Assembly: GCA_025024175.1 (NCBI GenBank) | Contig: QCXZ01000138.1 | Coordinates: 43,433,092-43,497,091, forward strand | Source: Rhyzopertha dominica | Lineage: Eukaryota > Arthropoda > Insecta > Coleoptera > Bostrichidae | Direction: 5' to 3' | DNA length: 64,000 bases | Shown here: positions 37,561-48,783 of the stretch, in pieces | Position numbering within the stretch: the first letter of the stretch is position 1 | Layout: every line of letters begins with the position of its first letter | Notes under the pieces: generated by a model | What the model saw: only the letters and a program-made list of their open reading frames with translations | What the model was told of the DNA's origin: nothing | Database searches by the model: none | Program-made: the position numbers and the translations under genes

Positions 37561-38143
37561 GGAAGTTATAACAGGAAATAAATATAATTTGAGACCGCGA
37601 AAGGAAATTAATTAAATACCTACTCTCATATATGTATAAATGTATTTTTTTAACATATTTAGTATATTCATAATTGCGGTCTGTTGTTTTTGATATATAT
37701 AAATTAAAGAATAGATCATTAAATTATGAAATAAAAAATATAGTAAAAATAGTTATTTATATTATGTATTAGTTGGTCATATTGATGTATTGGTAGTATT
37801 GTTTTGTAGTCTAGAAATTGTTTTAAATTTGAATTTGACAGAACTTGAATTTCAAAAATATCAAATATCATCTTTCGTCCATTTTTTTCTTTAAATACAA
37901 GGATTCTATAAACATAGAAAATAATATCATAGAAATTGCATAATCTCAAATTTCCTGTAAGTACATAATTGTTGATTAGTAATTTAAGAATATTTTGTAT
38001 ATAAAAATCGTAAACTGCTTGTAGAAGTCCTGACGAAGTCGAAAGCTTGACGTTGGAAAAAAGAGTATTCTGTAAACTAAGCTAAGGTCGAGTAAACCCT
38101 AAAATAACTATAAACATTGTATAAATTCAACTAATTACATGTT

Positions 38144-38330
38144 GACATGTTGTTTTCCGGGCTGGTTCCCACGTTGGTTATTAGACCTTGACGTTTCGAC
38201 ACTCATGTCGGTGTCTTCCTCAGAAGTAGCTCTGAGTTTCAAAGCTACTTCTGAGGAAGACACCGACATGAGTGTCGAAACGTCAAGGTCTAATAACCAA
38301 CGTGGGAACCAGCCCGGAAAACAACATGTC
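38144..38330. repeat. Perfect 88-bp inverted repeat with 11-nt spacer
   Basis: Counted by eye, bases 38144-38231 are the exact reverse complement of 38243-38330, with an 11-nt spacer CTGAGTTTCAA. The arms begin GACATGTTGTTTTCCGGGCT. Every neighbouring element is heavily mutated, so identical arms imply a recent event, gene conversion, or a fold-back sequencing or assembly artefact. The long frames on both strands here are a by-product of the symmetry. Confidence 0.95.
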
Positions 38331-38470
38331 ATCGACAACAACCACGGAAGCCTTCAAACCATAATTACATGTTGTACTGACCGTCCTGAAATAAAGATTA
38401 ATTTAAAATGGTGTATACTAGTGTGATATACTAAATACTTACAGCCTTAAATATCGGCCACTACATCACA

Positions 38471-40351
38471 CTTTCAAACCTTGAAAAAGTGAGTAACTCG
38501 TCTCATTAGATGTAGCACAGCTATTTCTCAGTTAACAAATGCAACTTTAAAATGTGAGAGACTAAAGGCATTTATCAAGAACTAAATATTAAAATTCAGG
38601 AATATATTAAATTGACCTATATGCATCTCACAGAACACACAGATTAACGTAGCCGGTCACCTTTTCTGGAAAATGTGTTTATAGACCGATCAGAAATAGA
38701 TTTAAACAAGTAGTATTTTCCTCGCATATGGTTGCGTTATGTAAATTAAGTTTTTTCAATTTTTGACACCAAAAATGTAACATTGTTAACTTATCGGAAA
38801 GCTTATATTCTGGCTTCACCAAAATCAATTTCACAACGGAGAAAGACGATGTTTAGATGTTCTTGTACTAAGAAAGGACAATAAACGAAATACAGAACGT
38901 GTACAGCAAAAATAGAAACACAAATAGTTTTGTAATCAATTTATCACATCATTTTTAGTTAATAGATCAGCTAATTTTCATATATTTAAGTATAAAAAGA
39001 AACCAAATACACTGTAAAAACGCTAAACAGGTAAAGTTTTAACGCCATTAGGTTGTCTTTATATAAATTCATCAATTTTTTTTCATTCAGGCTTACCATT
39101 TGCTTTAAAACTGGCTTTTACCGCCAACAATATCACCAAATATCTATTAGGAAACCTGGATAGGTTAGATGAATAGGACAAATGAGGCATTTATAGGAAA
39201 TGTAATACTGTATCTGTAATCTTAAATATATTGAGTTATCAGAAATTAATTAAATTTAATTTGACAATGCCAACTACAATTTCCAATCTATACTTCTATT
39301 TATCTCCAGAACTTCACTTACATCATTCAGTCGTGCACGATAAAACTCTGAAGTTCTCTCTAAAGGACAAGTTTAATTCCTCTAATGGTCAGAACAATAA
39401 TCTCGTTAGAAACGCAGCTTCAGGTCTCTCTGCAAAAGGAATCAATACCGTATCTTTTTCTTGCACCTGAGTCATCTCCAATAAGCGAAACCGAACCCGA
39501 CAAACATTAGGACTTGCNCGGACCGCATCCTCAAATCCGCCGGATGAAAGGCGAAGACCTACAAGGAGAAATAGGATCCTTTATGGGCCTTTAATCAGTC
39601 TTAAGAGCCAACGAGTGGTTTGTTATGTAGCAGAAAGGCCCATTGATCAAACCGTATTAGATACAGGAAGTGAATCGATGGAAACTTCGGCTCTTTCATT
39701 TATTATGTATACCGGAGTATCGGGTGCTTAACGGGCACGCCGTGTAAGATTTAATAGCGGCGCTCATCAATTCGTATTCGGTTGGTGGAGTCCTCCGCGG
39801 GGAAAATATTCGCGGCACGCGTGTGTCGAACTGACGAAATCGGTTTAAATTTGACGACGGCGTTCTGCATAATCAGCGCTTATTGTTTACTTTCGGCACT
39901 TGCGAACTAATCTGGAGGAAGCGGATGTGGTTGGAAAAAGTTTCAGTGCTCTCGAGATGGATCAGAACAAGTTTGGCTCCGGATGAAGTTTCGGCATCAA
40001 AGAAAATGCTTCGTTGTGGTACCAGATACAGTATTTGTACTTATAACAGCCTATAGTATATCGAAAATATATTGGTTGTATAAAACTTTAATCAAACATC
40101 ACCTCAAAAGCTATTGTTCTTTAATCAATCACTAAGGGGAAAATTATTTTATTAATTTTCACAACCAAAATCAATAACGGTTGTCCTTCAGTTACTCTCT
40201 ACACAATTAACTGAAGGTGCAAAACCAATATGCTGCATACTCTTTACTGTATTGTGTCGCTTGTGTTACAGTACCGCAATATAAAGCTTTACAACAATCA
40301 AGATATAAGGTTAAAATGAATCATAAGGCCTCTTGGTGGTTGCTGTGGAAA
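38471..40351. other. No gene seen; GC-richer block 39480-39990
   Basis: AT-rich to 39470. 39480-39990 is then GC- and CpG-richer without coding potential (one ambiguous base at 39519). No motif seen. Confidence 0.35.
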
Positions 40352-40359
40352 GGTAGGTA
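40352..40359. repeat. 8-bp target site duplication (left) of hAT-type element
   Basis: GGTAGGTA, repeated exactly at 41717-41724. Confidence 0.85.
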
Positions 40360-41716
40360 CAGGGGCGCCGACTCCATGGGTGCTCGGGTGCTCCAGCACC
40401 CACGAAAAGTAAATTGTGGGTGCGGAGTACCCACGACCAAATAGGCTTCAACAGATGTACCATAAATTCAAACTGACTTATCACAGATATAAAAAAGAAC
40501 TCTTTGTCAAATTTATCAAATTAGAACGTCTACAGTGCTGTCAGATGATTCAAGCCCACCAAGCCTTGTTTTAGAATTTCTTGTGAAAGCAAGTACGTGA
40601 AAATGTTGCTCAGTTTTTTAATATCTGATTTTTTTATTTATTATATTGGAATTTTGATTTATGTGAACCATTTTAAGTATTAATCTCTTGTTTGTATTAC
40701 TTTCTTTATCCTAAATTTTCACATTATCCCACTTAATGTGATGTCCATGTGTTCAATAAGTGAGCATCTATCCCTTTGTTTAGTTGTATCACTTTTGTAG
40801 ACGGCCAATCTATTAACCATCCATTGTGATACCTGCCCTATGTGTACTTGCCTTCACAATCCTCACATTCCAAACATATATTATAGAACATTTGCATGAT
40901 ATTTTGCAGGTATTTTTGAGTTTAGTGTTGCGAGTAGGGTTGAGCCATGCTTCTTGTTCTCAATTGTAATGTTTATGTTTTCATTTTTTAAACGTTCTGA
41001 ATAATTTTGTTGGCAATCCAGTAATGTTTGGTAGGGATACATACAATCTATGATCTACTGTTTGTAGGTTTTTGTCAACCATAGGATCATGATTTACCCT
41101 CTGCCCCACGTCACCCTGCATACTACCGTTAGCTGTGTTTGCGGTACATGAAGTGTTGATAAGTCAGTAGTAGAATAGAAGATTTTATTTATCAACGCTC
41201 TCGGGTATGAATTGTGTATTAGTAAATTTTCTATTTTTTTTAATTTTTTTTTCAATAAATTGTGAATGTTTTATTTTAATAATTCTATGTTTCATCTGTT
41301 TTACAAAGTTTATTTTAACTTGTGTCGAATGATTTGAGACGTAGTTTATATATCTCCCCGATGAGGTTGGTTTCCGTTACCAATACAGTATTATTTTATA
41401 ATTTTTTCGTATATCTTTGGTTTCAAAAATGAGTACTCCACATTCTACCTCTCGTTCTGTACTGAATTGAACACAGTTTCCTTCATAAGAAAGTTTGTCG
41501 ATGACTAATGCTGGTACCAACAAAGGCATTAGGACAAATCTAGCATTTTTGTACTTATTTTTTTCCTCTTACGTATCTTTCTATTTATATCATACATATT
41601 TCTGTCATATTGCATGTGTACCTATATTGAGCTCCATTGGATGGATTCATAGATACTGTTTTCACGATTATGTTAGCATGAGCACCCACGAAGTTTTCTA
41701 AAAGCTTGCGCTCCTG
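40360..41716. mobile_element. Non-autonomous hAT-type element
   Basis: The element starts CAGGGGCGC and ends GCGCTCCTG, a 9-bp terminal inverted repeat with one mismatch, and it is flanked by an exact 8-bp direct repeat. Both features are typical of the hAT superfamily. The subterminal regions contain GTGGGTGC/GCACCCAC words in inverted orientation (about 40380-40435 and 41685-41695). No hAT transposase is seen in its 1357 bp. It does contain a piece of Penelope-like GIY-YIG coding sequence. Confidence 0.85.
40740..40900 (-). pseudogene. GIY-YIG nuclease fragment (Penelope-like) inside the hAT-type element
   Basis: Read on the minus strand, 40895-40740 has a Cys-x-x-Cys start (CLECEDCEGKYT), then a WLI-RLA-like stretch and KVIQ/SDTTKQRDRCSLIEHM, the helical part of a Penelope-type GIY-YIG domain. 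The frame shifts once. It may be a nested insertion or captured sequence. Confidence 0.55.
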
Positions 41717-41724
41717 GGTAGGTA
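41717..41724. repeat. 8-bp target site duplication (right) of hAT-type element
   Basis: GGTAGGTA, the partner of 40352-40359. Confidence 0.85.
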
Positions 41725-41735
41725 CCATGCTACAT

Positions 41736-41905
41736 AAATCTAATTTTAAAATTTATATATTTTTGCCAATATCACGAGGACTGGTTGTCTTAGAAAAAAT
41801 GTGTAGAGAGAAAAAATGCTCATAACCTGATTACTAATCGTATAGTATAAGAAATAAAAACTTAAATGTCATTTTGACAATTGGATGTGGAAGTATTGAT
41901 TCAAT
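41736..41905 (+). repeat. Direct repeat, copy 1 (partner at 46432-46575)
   Basis: Shares with 46432-46575 blocks such as TAAAATTTATATATTTTTGC, TCACGAGGACT, TTACTAATCGTATAG and ATTGGATGTGGAA, in the same order. Copy 1 has ~25 extra bases. Both are probably ends of one element family. Confidence 0.75.
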
Positions 41906-42814
41906 TTGTAGCGGTTTTTTTCTTTAAAATTGCTTACTCAGTCTCCTAGGATTAATAACAAAAATCGCCTGGCCGCAAGCAGTTCTGCTGGAAACAGTAG
42001 CAAAATATATTTCGTAAAGCGATACTGTACCTACTTGTACAAATGAATCGACAGTAAGCATGTTATTTAAAGAAAATGTATTGTATAGAGACGAAACAAA
42101 AGGCGTAAATACATACAGATTCAAAGGGCTATTTCATAAACATACAACGCCCAAATCATCCTTGTCGTTGTTCCATTCAACCTGAAACCTGAAAACGTAC
42201 TTTAAATTGAAACACCCCAATCGAATACCTTCATCCCTGGTGTTGTTGCTGGCAAATTGTTCGAAAACATTGCATCGAAGCGTATCTCGGAGTACAGCAA
42301 GAACGTAAATACCCCCAACCGGAAATTTGTGAAGCGTGTAAAGTACGTATTAGGTTTTCGGAAGGACGGACTTAAAGGCACGTCGTTTATCTCTTTAGAG
42401 AAGTAGTAAACTGTAATTGTGGGGATGCCGACCGCGGCGAGTGTATTCATTACAATAAAACGTTTTTCTGGACTGAGTTGCCTGTTAAAGTAATTTGTCG
42501 AGGCTGAGTGTAAAGTTAAATTTACAGATTAATTGCTTTGCACTCTTGCTCTGTGTCTAGATAGTAAGTAAAAGGTCTGTACTTCAACGAGAAGTTTTAT
42601 AGTCATTGTAAACTGTCGGATTAGTTCATTTAATGACTTCGTTCTTTAGCAAGCAATCAAACGTTTATAGAAGATTGTCTTGTTTTAAAGTGTTACAAAT
42701 CAATACTTAAGAAACGGCTGATTATTAAAAATAAATGAAATTCGCGTATTTTTGACGAACTTGTAACTGTAAAAAGCACCCTGTTTATTAGGAAGCGAAG
42801 GTGTTCCTTTAGGT
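41906..42814. other. No gene seen
   Basis: The plus strand at about 42220-42460 has a short open stretch (VVAGKLFENIASKRIS) that I do not recognise. Nothing else. Confidence 0.3.
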
Positions 42815-43510
42815 ATACAGGGTGACATATAAGTCTTTGGACCTCAGTTTGATGTAAAGTGTCATTACAATTTCTGAAAGTTATAAAATTTATATTGTTA
42901 TATTTGAATTCTACATGAAGTTGTGTACAAGAAATTTTGGGTCTTTATAAGGCAGGCGTTGCTACCAGCGAGAAGCTCAATGTTGCCAAATCAACCGTCT
43001 GTTACACGATCAAAAGACACACGGAGCTTGGCACTTCCGAGGACAGTCCAAGAAGTGAAAAGCCAACTTCTGTTTCTAAATAGAGCTCCATATCTCTACA
43101 GAAACAGTTCGTAAGATCGTGAAAATAAACTGAAGCGTTGCTCTTATGTTCGTGGAACTGCTCAAAAGCTTACCGATCAGATGAGGCTGGATAGACTCCA
43201 GTGATGTCTTCGAGATGAGGACTACGCTTGGACGGTGGTCTGTGTTGATGAAAAAATGTTCACAATCGAGTTCTTGCCAAACAGTCGAAATCACCGTCAA
43301 ATTTTGCGTGATCGCACAGGTATGTGCAGAATTTCATGGGCTTCCTAATATAGCTGATTTCAGAACGTGAACTCTTTGTTCAATCCCACCATTCGAAGCA
43401 TTCATGGTTTCGACCGGGATTTTAGCTCATGGACAGCTTCCACTGGTTTTCTTTGACTCAGGCACTCGACTGACCGCCGAAATGTATCAGAAAGACAAAA
43501 ACAAGTCCAA
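42815..43510 (+). pseudogene. mariner-like transposase fossil
   Basis: Plus-strand codons at about 42926-43080 read EILGLYKAGVATSEKLNVAK and then YTIKRHTELGTSEDSPRSEKP, the paired HTH and linker of a mariner-type transposase. About 43240-43330 reads VDEKMFTIEF and HRQILRDRTG, around the first catalytic Asp. About 43430-43500 reads GQLPLVFFDSGTRLTAEMYQ, the central strand. Stops and frameshifts separate the pieces, and the last catalytic region is missing. ACAGGGTGACATATAAGTC at about 42822 resembles a mariner terminal repeat. Confidence 0.75.
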
Positions 43511-43768
43511 AAGGCAAACGAATCAAGTTACAGAGACATACAGAGAATTGGTATAGTTGATGAAGCTACATCTAGGAAGCGCGAATACAGGAGAACTAAA
43601 CACCCTATCATATTCTGCTTGAATGTCTATGATTTCTGAAGAAGAGACAATGTTTCTGTGGGGTATCATATGCTGATCCCGAAGAGGTGGCAGAAGCTTC
43701 CATTGATTGTATCCTTTTGCCTATCAACTTTGTCCAGAAGCCAAAATCGTCGTGGAATATTGCATCAG

Positions 43769-45046
43769 ATAAAGTATCAAGCAACGATCTATGAGACTGA
43801 CTTATGCAGAGGGTCTTACAGCTTAATGGTCGGCCGTCGTAAACTATTGGGATAAGTGGTACGCTTTAAAGTTCCTAAATGGGCCGTATTTATAAAAATC
43901 TTGTTGGCTAAAATTTTAACTTTTCCACTATAACAATCAATAAAACATAGAGGCTTTTATAACAAATTTTATTTAATGTCGACCTGATGCTAACTGGCGC
44001 GACCCGCGATCTATTTTTATGTGATACTTTATTGGGTTTAAATTTTCCGATGTATAAAATAAAAGCCTTTGCATGTCATAACGAATTTATACAAATTTAA
44101 TATAATAACATACAAATTAGTAAATAGAAAATTATTTACATTTGTTGGAAAAAATTTGCAATAGCGCACAATAAAATTGATACACGGTATCGATTATGTT
44201 CTTAACAGCTTCTTAATTACAAGAGTCACACACTAAAAAAAATTACTCACTATCACTTTCACTGCTAAAATCACGATTACCTTCTATTATTAATTCTTCT
44301 ACATGATTCGCTCTGTACCGATTTTCAATGTCCAGTACATGCCGCACTGAATTTCTCCATGCATCGACACTTGTTATTTCAGCTTCGTGTCTCATTTTTA
44401 GCATCATTTCATTTCTAAATTTTCCACCGGTGTTCCCTCGTCGAATTCTTTGTTTCAACTGCCCCATATCATATCAATGCGGTTGAAAATGCAATGAATG
44501 AATAGTAGAATGGTGTGTCCACATTCAGAAGCGAGAATGTCAATTTGAATTTCTTCGATTTTTTTTGTGCCAAGCACAATTGTTTTTTTGTATAGTACTC
44601 CGATTTCTTCTTATTTACAAAAAAATATACAGGTAGAAACTACGTTTATGACCCTCCGGATTAAAAGAATATTTTAACCTGTGAAGAAACAGGGCAGAGG
44701 ATTGCACATCGCGATCAAAAATTAGAAAGTATGGGCTGCCGCATTGAAATTGGAATGTTTACCATTCATGATTATAAAAATAGATACCACTCATTAAATT
44801 AGGAAAGAATACGATTTAGTCATACATTAAAAGCTATTGAGATGATGAGAAATATTTGTAGTTCAAGTAATAATATTAAATAATGCTCATTGATTTATTT
44901 GTACAGAAAAAAAATCTAAAAAAGCCTAAACACAATTTTTCGATACGGTCCACTCCGCTGCAAAACAGTGGAACGTGCCAAACCCGTCTGTCATTTACGA
45001 TAGCTTCAGGTAATACTTGTACTCATAGATTGTTGCTTGCAACTAT
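43769..45046 (-). mobile_element. Tc1/mariner-superfamily DNA transposon, copy B
   Basis: This copy of the 7918-9360 element is shorter. It begins AAAGTATCAAGCAACGATCT and ends with the inverted form near 45046. Long stretches (for example 43990-44110 against 8215-8345) are nearly identical to copy A. The middle of the transposase (about 44590-44870) is replaced or deleted. Confidence 0.85.
44243..44467 (-). pseudogene. DDE_3 transposase C-terminus (copy B)
   Basis: The frame carries QLKQRIRRGNTGGKF and ends DFSSESDSE. It matches the C-terminus of copy A and keeps the acidic tail that copy A lost through an earlier stop. Just upstream, in another frame, is IFNRIDMIWG in the place of the third catalytic motif. 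The catalytic core is otherwise gone. Confidence 0.8.
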
Positions 45047-47663
45047 AGCCTTTTTACAACCAAGCAACAAGCGGCAGACGTGTGGTCTAGCAGTTTATAG
45101 CACCAGAGGATGGCCAGCTCCAGCTGGTACCTCCTGATGAAACATTTTACTCCACAACTCGACAAAACACAACTAACAGAGTCGGTGTGGGATGATTGGG
45201 CTAACTTTATCTGAGTTTCTTTAAGCTAAAGGCACGACTGCATCGGTCAGGTCCAGGTAGTTGTTAATCCCAGATCATTCCTCTTTCCAAGATACTAATG
45301 TGTCAATGCAACAATATTATCTTCTTCATGACACAATAGATGCTAGGTAATTTATAAACTGAACTGATACATGTTTACAAAATTCTGTTAGCTTCTACAT
45401 CCCGGACAAACACTATCCGCACCTTTATACTATTCTAAAAATTCACAGATTCACATTACCAGGGAAGCAATTAACAAGATTACAAAATTAATCGCAACAA
45501 AATTCCTCCTTCCACATTCCCTGTCACTGCAGACCAAACCGCGGGTCGTGCGGCAATTTATACTCCCCATTGCCCATTGTAGAAGTATTTAACCCTCTAA
45601 ACAATAGCAGAGCAATATAACCTTACTTGGTTTGGAATTCTATAAATGGGTGTGCAAAATGTTTTTTGCTACTTTTAATTTTGTTAATTAATTAAATGTG
45701 GAGATCAGAGTCACTTTAATAGACATTTTTGCAATCGTATCTATTACTTCCACATCCAACGGATGGGTATTGTATCGCGAAAAAAATTTTCAAAAATTTT
45801 TATTTGCTCATTCGCTTTAAAATGGTCGAAAACGCAAAAAAAACAAAATTTGAGCCAAAACAAATTTCTTGTCTGTGTGTCTGTGTGTCTGTGGTTTTGT
45901 TTGTATACACGATAACTTTGGAAAAGCTTAATATATGAACTTGAAATTTGGCAAACGTATAAATCTCTACTACACAAAGCGACCTATTGTTTGTGGGGTA
46001 AGTACGGTATCGGGAAGGGGGCAAAATTGCAATTTTTGTTCTTTTATATTTTTTTCATTTTAGTATGTGATTAGTAGTACAACTGCGAGTATTATTCACT
46101 CTTATAAATTTTCGGTGCAGAAAACTGTATAGAAGATATTAGCAAAAGAAAGCGTCACTTAAAGAAAACGTTTTGTCCAAAATATCTCTGAATATACTTA
46201 ATATATTCAAAAAATCAAAATGCCATCAGGTAGGAAATAAAATTTCTCACAAAAAGAGTCTTAGAAAATTTATTCAAAATTTTGACATTTTCCAAAAAAA
46301 CCTATTTTAGTCCCTGCTCGTACGATTTTTTTTTAGATTTTGGTATTATATTTAAAATCAAATTTCTGATCAGAAAGCACTCTTGTAATTTTTGTTATGT
46401 TAATAATTTTTGAGTTATTTGGAAAAAACCGATTCTAAAATTTATATATTTTTGCTATCACGAGGACTTTGTCTTAGAAAAAATGTGTAGAGAAACAAAA
46501 TGCTCAAAATCTGATTACTAATCGTATAGCATAAGACAATTGGATGTGGAAATATTGATTCAATTTGCACCGGATCAGTGGTTAATTTTGTTTTACTTTA
46601 TTGGCACTCTTTATAATAAACTCGCAAGAACCAGAAAAGCAAAAGAAAAACTTCATTAAAATGTCACTTAATTTATTAAGCTAATTAGTTACAGAATTAA
46701 TGTTGCGTGAATCACTCTAAAGATATCATCGAAAGACCTACACGGTTCCAGATGCAACCTTTCAGGAAACGTTCCATCAGCCAAAATGATGCAGTTCTCG
46801 CGAATCAGACTTTTTGCGCGCCCAAGATTCCGGGCATTAGTCTTCATGAACCGCCGACGTCGGTTCTGTTACTCGCAACCGGATGAAAAATTCGCCTCTT
46901 GATGGCCGGGTCAAGCGCGAAGTCGACCGACACACGTTTTTGTTTCATTCCGGCTAGTAGTTACTTATTTATCCGGCGGTCCTGGCGCTCGAATATTTAT
47001 AAATGACGATTTCCGCCGTTTCACGGTAGCGGGCGGTACGCGCGCGGTAAATAAATTAATTACGGCTGTTTACAAATCCTGGCGGCGTGAATAATTGAGG
47101 AGGCAGTCCCTTGTGCGTTGCGCCGGTTTTGTTCGAAGTATTTGCGTAATTAACGCAAGTATAAATGCTGATGCGAACTGTCAACATGGCCTGAATATGC
47201 AGGATGAGTACTATAGCATCCCTATTAGCGTGGTGAATGGGGGTAGTAGGTTTGTTTCTTCGTTAAACGTTCTGCGCATTAAGTGCCTACTAGTGTTTAG
47301 GTACTCGTTACAGTGTATTCGCTACTTTTTACTCGTTACTCATACACATGAATTAACTATTTAGAACAGCAACTGAACGCCATAAGTATGCAACAGGGGC
47401 ATACAACAAGTGTTCCCAGCAGCTTTAAAATAAAATTACTAAACTGTGTATTGAAAAGGTGCTAGATTGTATAAAAATAACACAGAATAAAAAACTTACC
47501 ATTATATTTGGCGGTACATTTTAATTTAACACATCCAATAATAAGAAATAAAAAATTCTACACCAAAAGAAACTTATCCATTTTTTTCTAGCATAAATAA
47601 CATTCTTTAAAGAAATAACATACACCATAAATATAAGAATATTTTTTTTACACTTACACAACC
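45047..47663. other. No gene seen; GC-richer block 46750-47110
   Basis: 45870-45895 has a (GTCTGTGT)n-like run beside ATACACGATAACTTTGGAAA, a pattern seen in dispersed insect repeats. 46432-46575 is the partner of the 41736 repeat. 46750-47110 is GC- and CpG-rich, with AT-rich homeobox-site-like words embedded (TAAATTAATTAC), and has no coding sequence. Confidence 0.35.
46432..46575 (+). repeat. Direct repeat, copy 2
   Basis: Partner of 41736-41905, same strand, about 4.7 kb away. Confidence 0.75.
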
Positions 47664-48054
47664 TTAATGGTTATTACTGAGAACAAATAACTCACGAAGT
47701 GCAAACCATTTTTTTATAATTGATGGAGGTTTTTTAATTTTAAAGTTGGGAAAAAGGCACTTTTCGAATAATGGTTGTTTAGATTTACTGTTCTTTAAAA
47801 AGTTATTTTTTCGGCAACCTATGATAATAATTTTGAAATCTTTATTTAATATATAATTTACAAGCAATTTGTAAAATCATAATAAGTTTTTTCTCGAAAG
47901 TCACATAGAAAAGAGTGATTTTAAAAAGTCGCTTAATTAACAAATCTAGGAAGCAGATGCTTTTGACAATGACAGATGGATGTGATGAGTTAATAAAAGA
48001 AAAGAAAATTAATGAGATCCACTTATATTTCTTTAAAAATGCACAAAATATCAT
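47664..48054 (-). pseudogene. Heavily decayed Penelope-like RT fragment
   Basis: The minus-strand frame 48054-47842 has ICFLDLLI and FEKKLIMILQIAC, which line up with IPFLDLLI and FEKELGVILQIAF of the 17-kb Penelope element in the same order. The rest is unreadable. This is the end of the RT domain only. Confidence 0.55.
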
Positions 48055-48204
48055 TTACATAACCAAACCAAAATGAACATTTGACAAGAAAACGGTTGTC
48101 CATTGTACAAAGCCAACGTTTCTGAAGGTAGGCAATCAGTACCATTGCTCTGTCTTCGGTCCGTGCTAACGTAAGTGGAATTCACACTGCTAGGTTGCAC
48201 ACAA

Positions 48205-48545
48205 TTTTTTTGAAAGATGTGTGTTTATGTGCCACGTATCCATTTACTTGACTCCAAATCAGTTATATCATTATATCGATCATGTTTAATTCACAATTCA
48301 CAAACGTAGTTTCAAATGACTGTTCTCTGCGGCCATTTAATCAACCACGTAACTCGTGAATCGGTTTTTGTGCTCATTAGTTGTTGCATATGGGCTCTCT
48401 TTTCAGCATGTCTTCTTGAAGAACAATGATTTTTTAAGCAACCACTGGATAGTTTCATATTTTTGCCAAGAATTTGAAGGTATACGCAAAAGGGTTTTCA
48501 CTGTTCATTCAAAGTATTGCCCAAAAACGTCGGCATTCTTTTGAG
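48205..48545 (+). repeat. Unrecognised coding-like repeat, copy 2
   Basis: A diverged copy of 17868-18260 in the opposite orientation. The plus strand encodes FLKNNDFLSNHW and, in another frame, the CLLEEQ and FKQPLDSF words shared with copy 1. Several frames are needed to follow it. Confidence 0.55.
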
Positions 48546-48783
48546 GCAAATTTGCTAGCCACAACACCATCAAAGCCCTGAACACCAGAAGTACGCTCCG
48601 AAGCCCGCAAATAACGAGCGACAAGCTCCTCAGCATTTTACGGTTTAAGTATAACTAAGACTTTCTGTAACAAGTTCTTCTTTATAAAGCAAAATACAGT
48701 ATCTAATAAACAAATTTATGTTTTAAATTATCTTTTGCGTAAAATTGGACGCCATTATTTGATATTACAAACATCAATTCAGC

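Larger units (their letters stand above)
34658..38470 (+). mobile_element. Ty3/gypsy-type LTR retrotransposon fossil
   Basis: A direct repeat beginning TACTGACCGTCCTGAAATAA and ending with TATCGGCCACTAC followed by TCACA is present at both ends. The right copy is 38375-38470 (96 bp). The left copy is split into 34658-~34722 and ~35680-35719 by about 950 bp of Penelope-like sequence. Just after the left copy comes CTGGCGACGAAGAT, a sequence commonly found at the start of gypsy internal regions. Between the repeats are decayed reverse transcriptase and integrase. The internal region is also interrupted near 38.1-38.35 kb by the perfect palindrome. Confidence 0.75.

Noticed and set aside
38139..38426. 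Protein-coding ORFs on both strands reading SVSSSEVAL-like peptides
   Set aside because: Both frames fall on the perfect palindrome, so the same peptide appears on each strand as a by-product of the symmetry. No coding evidence.
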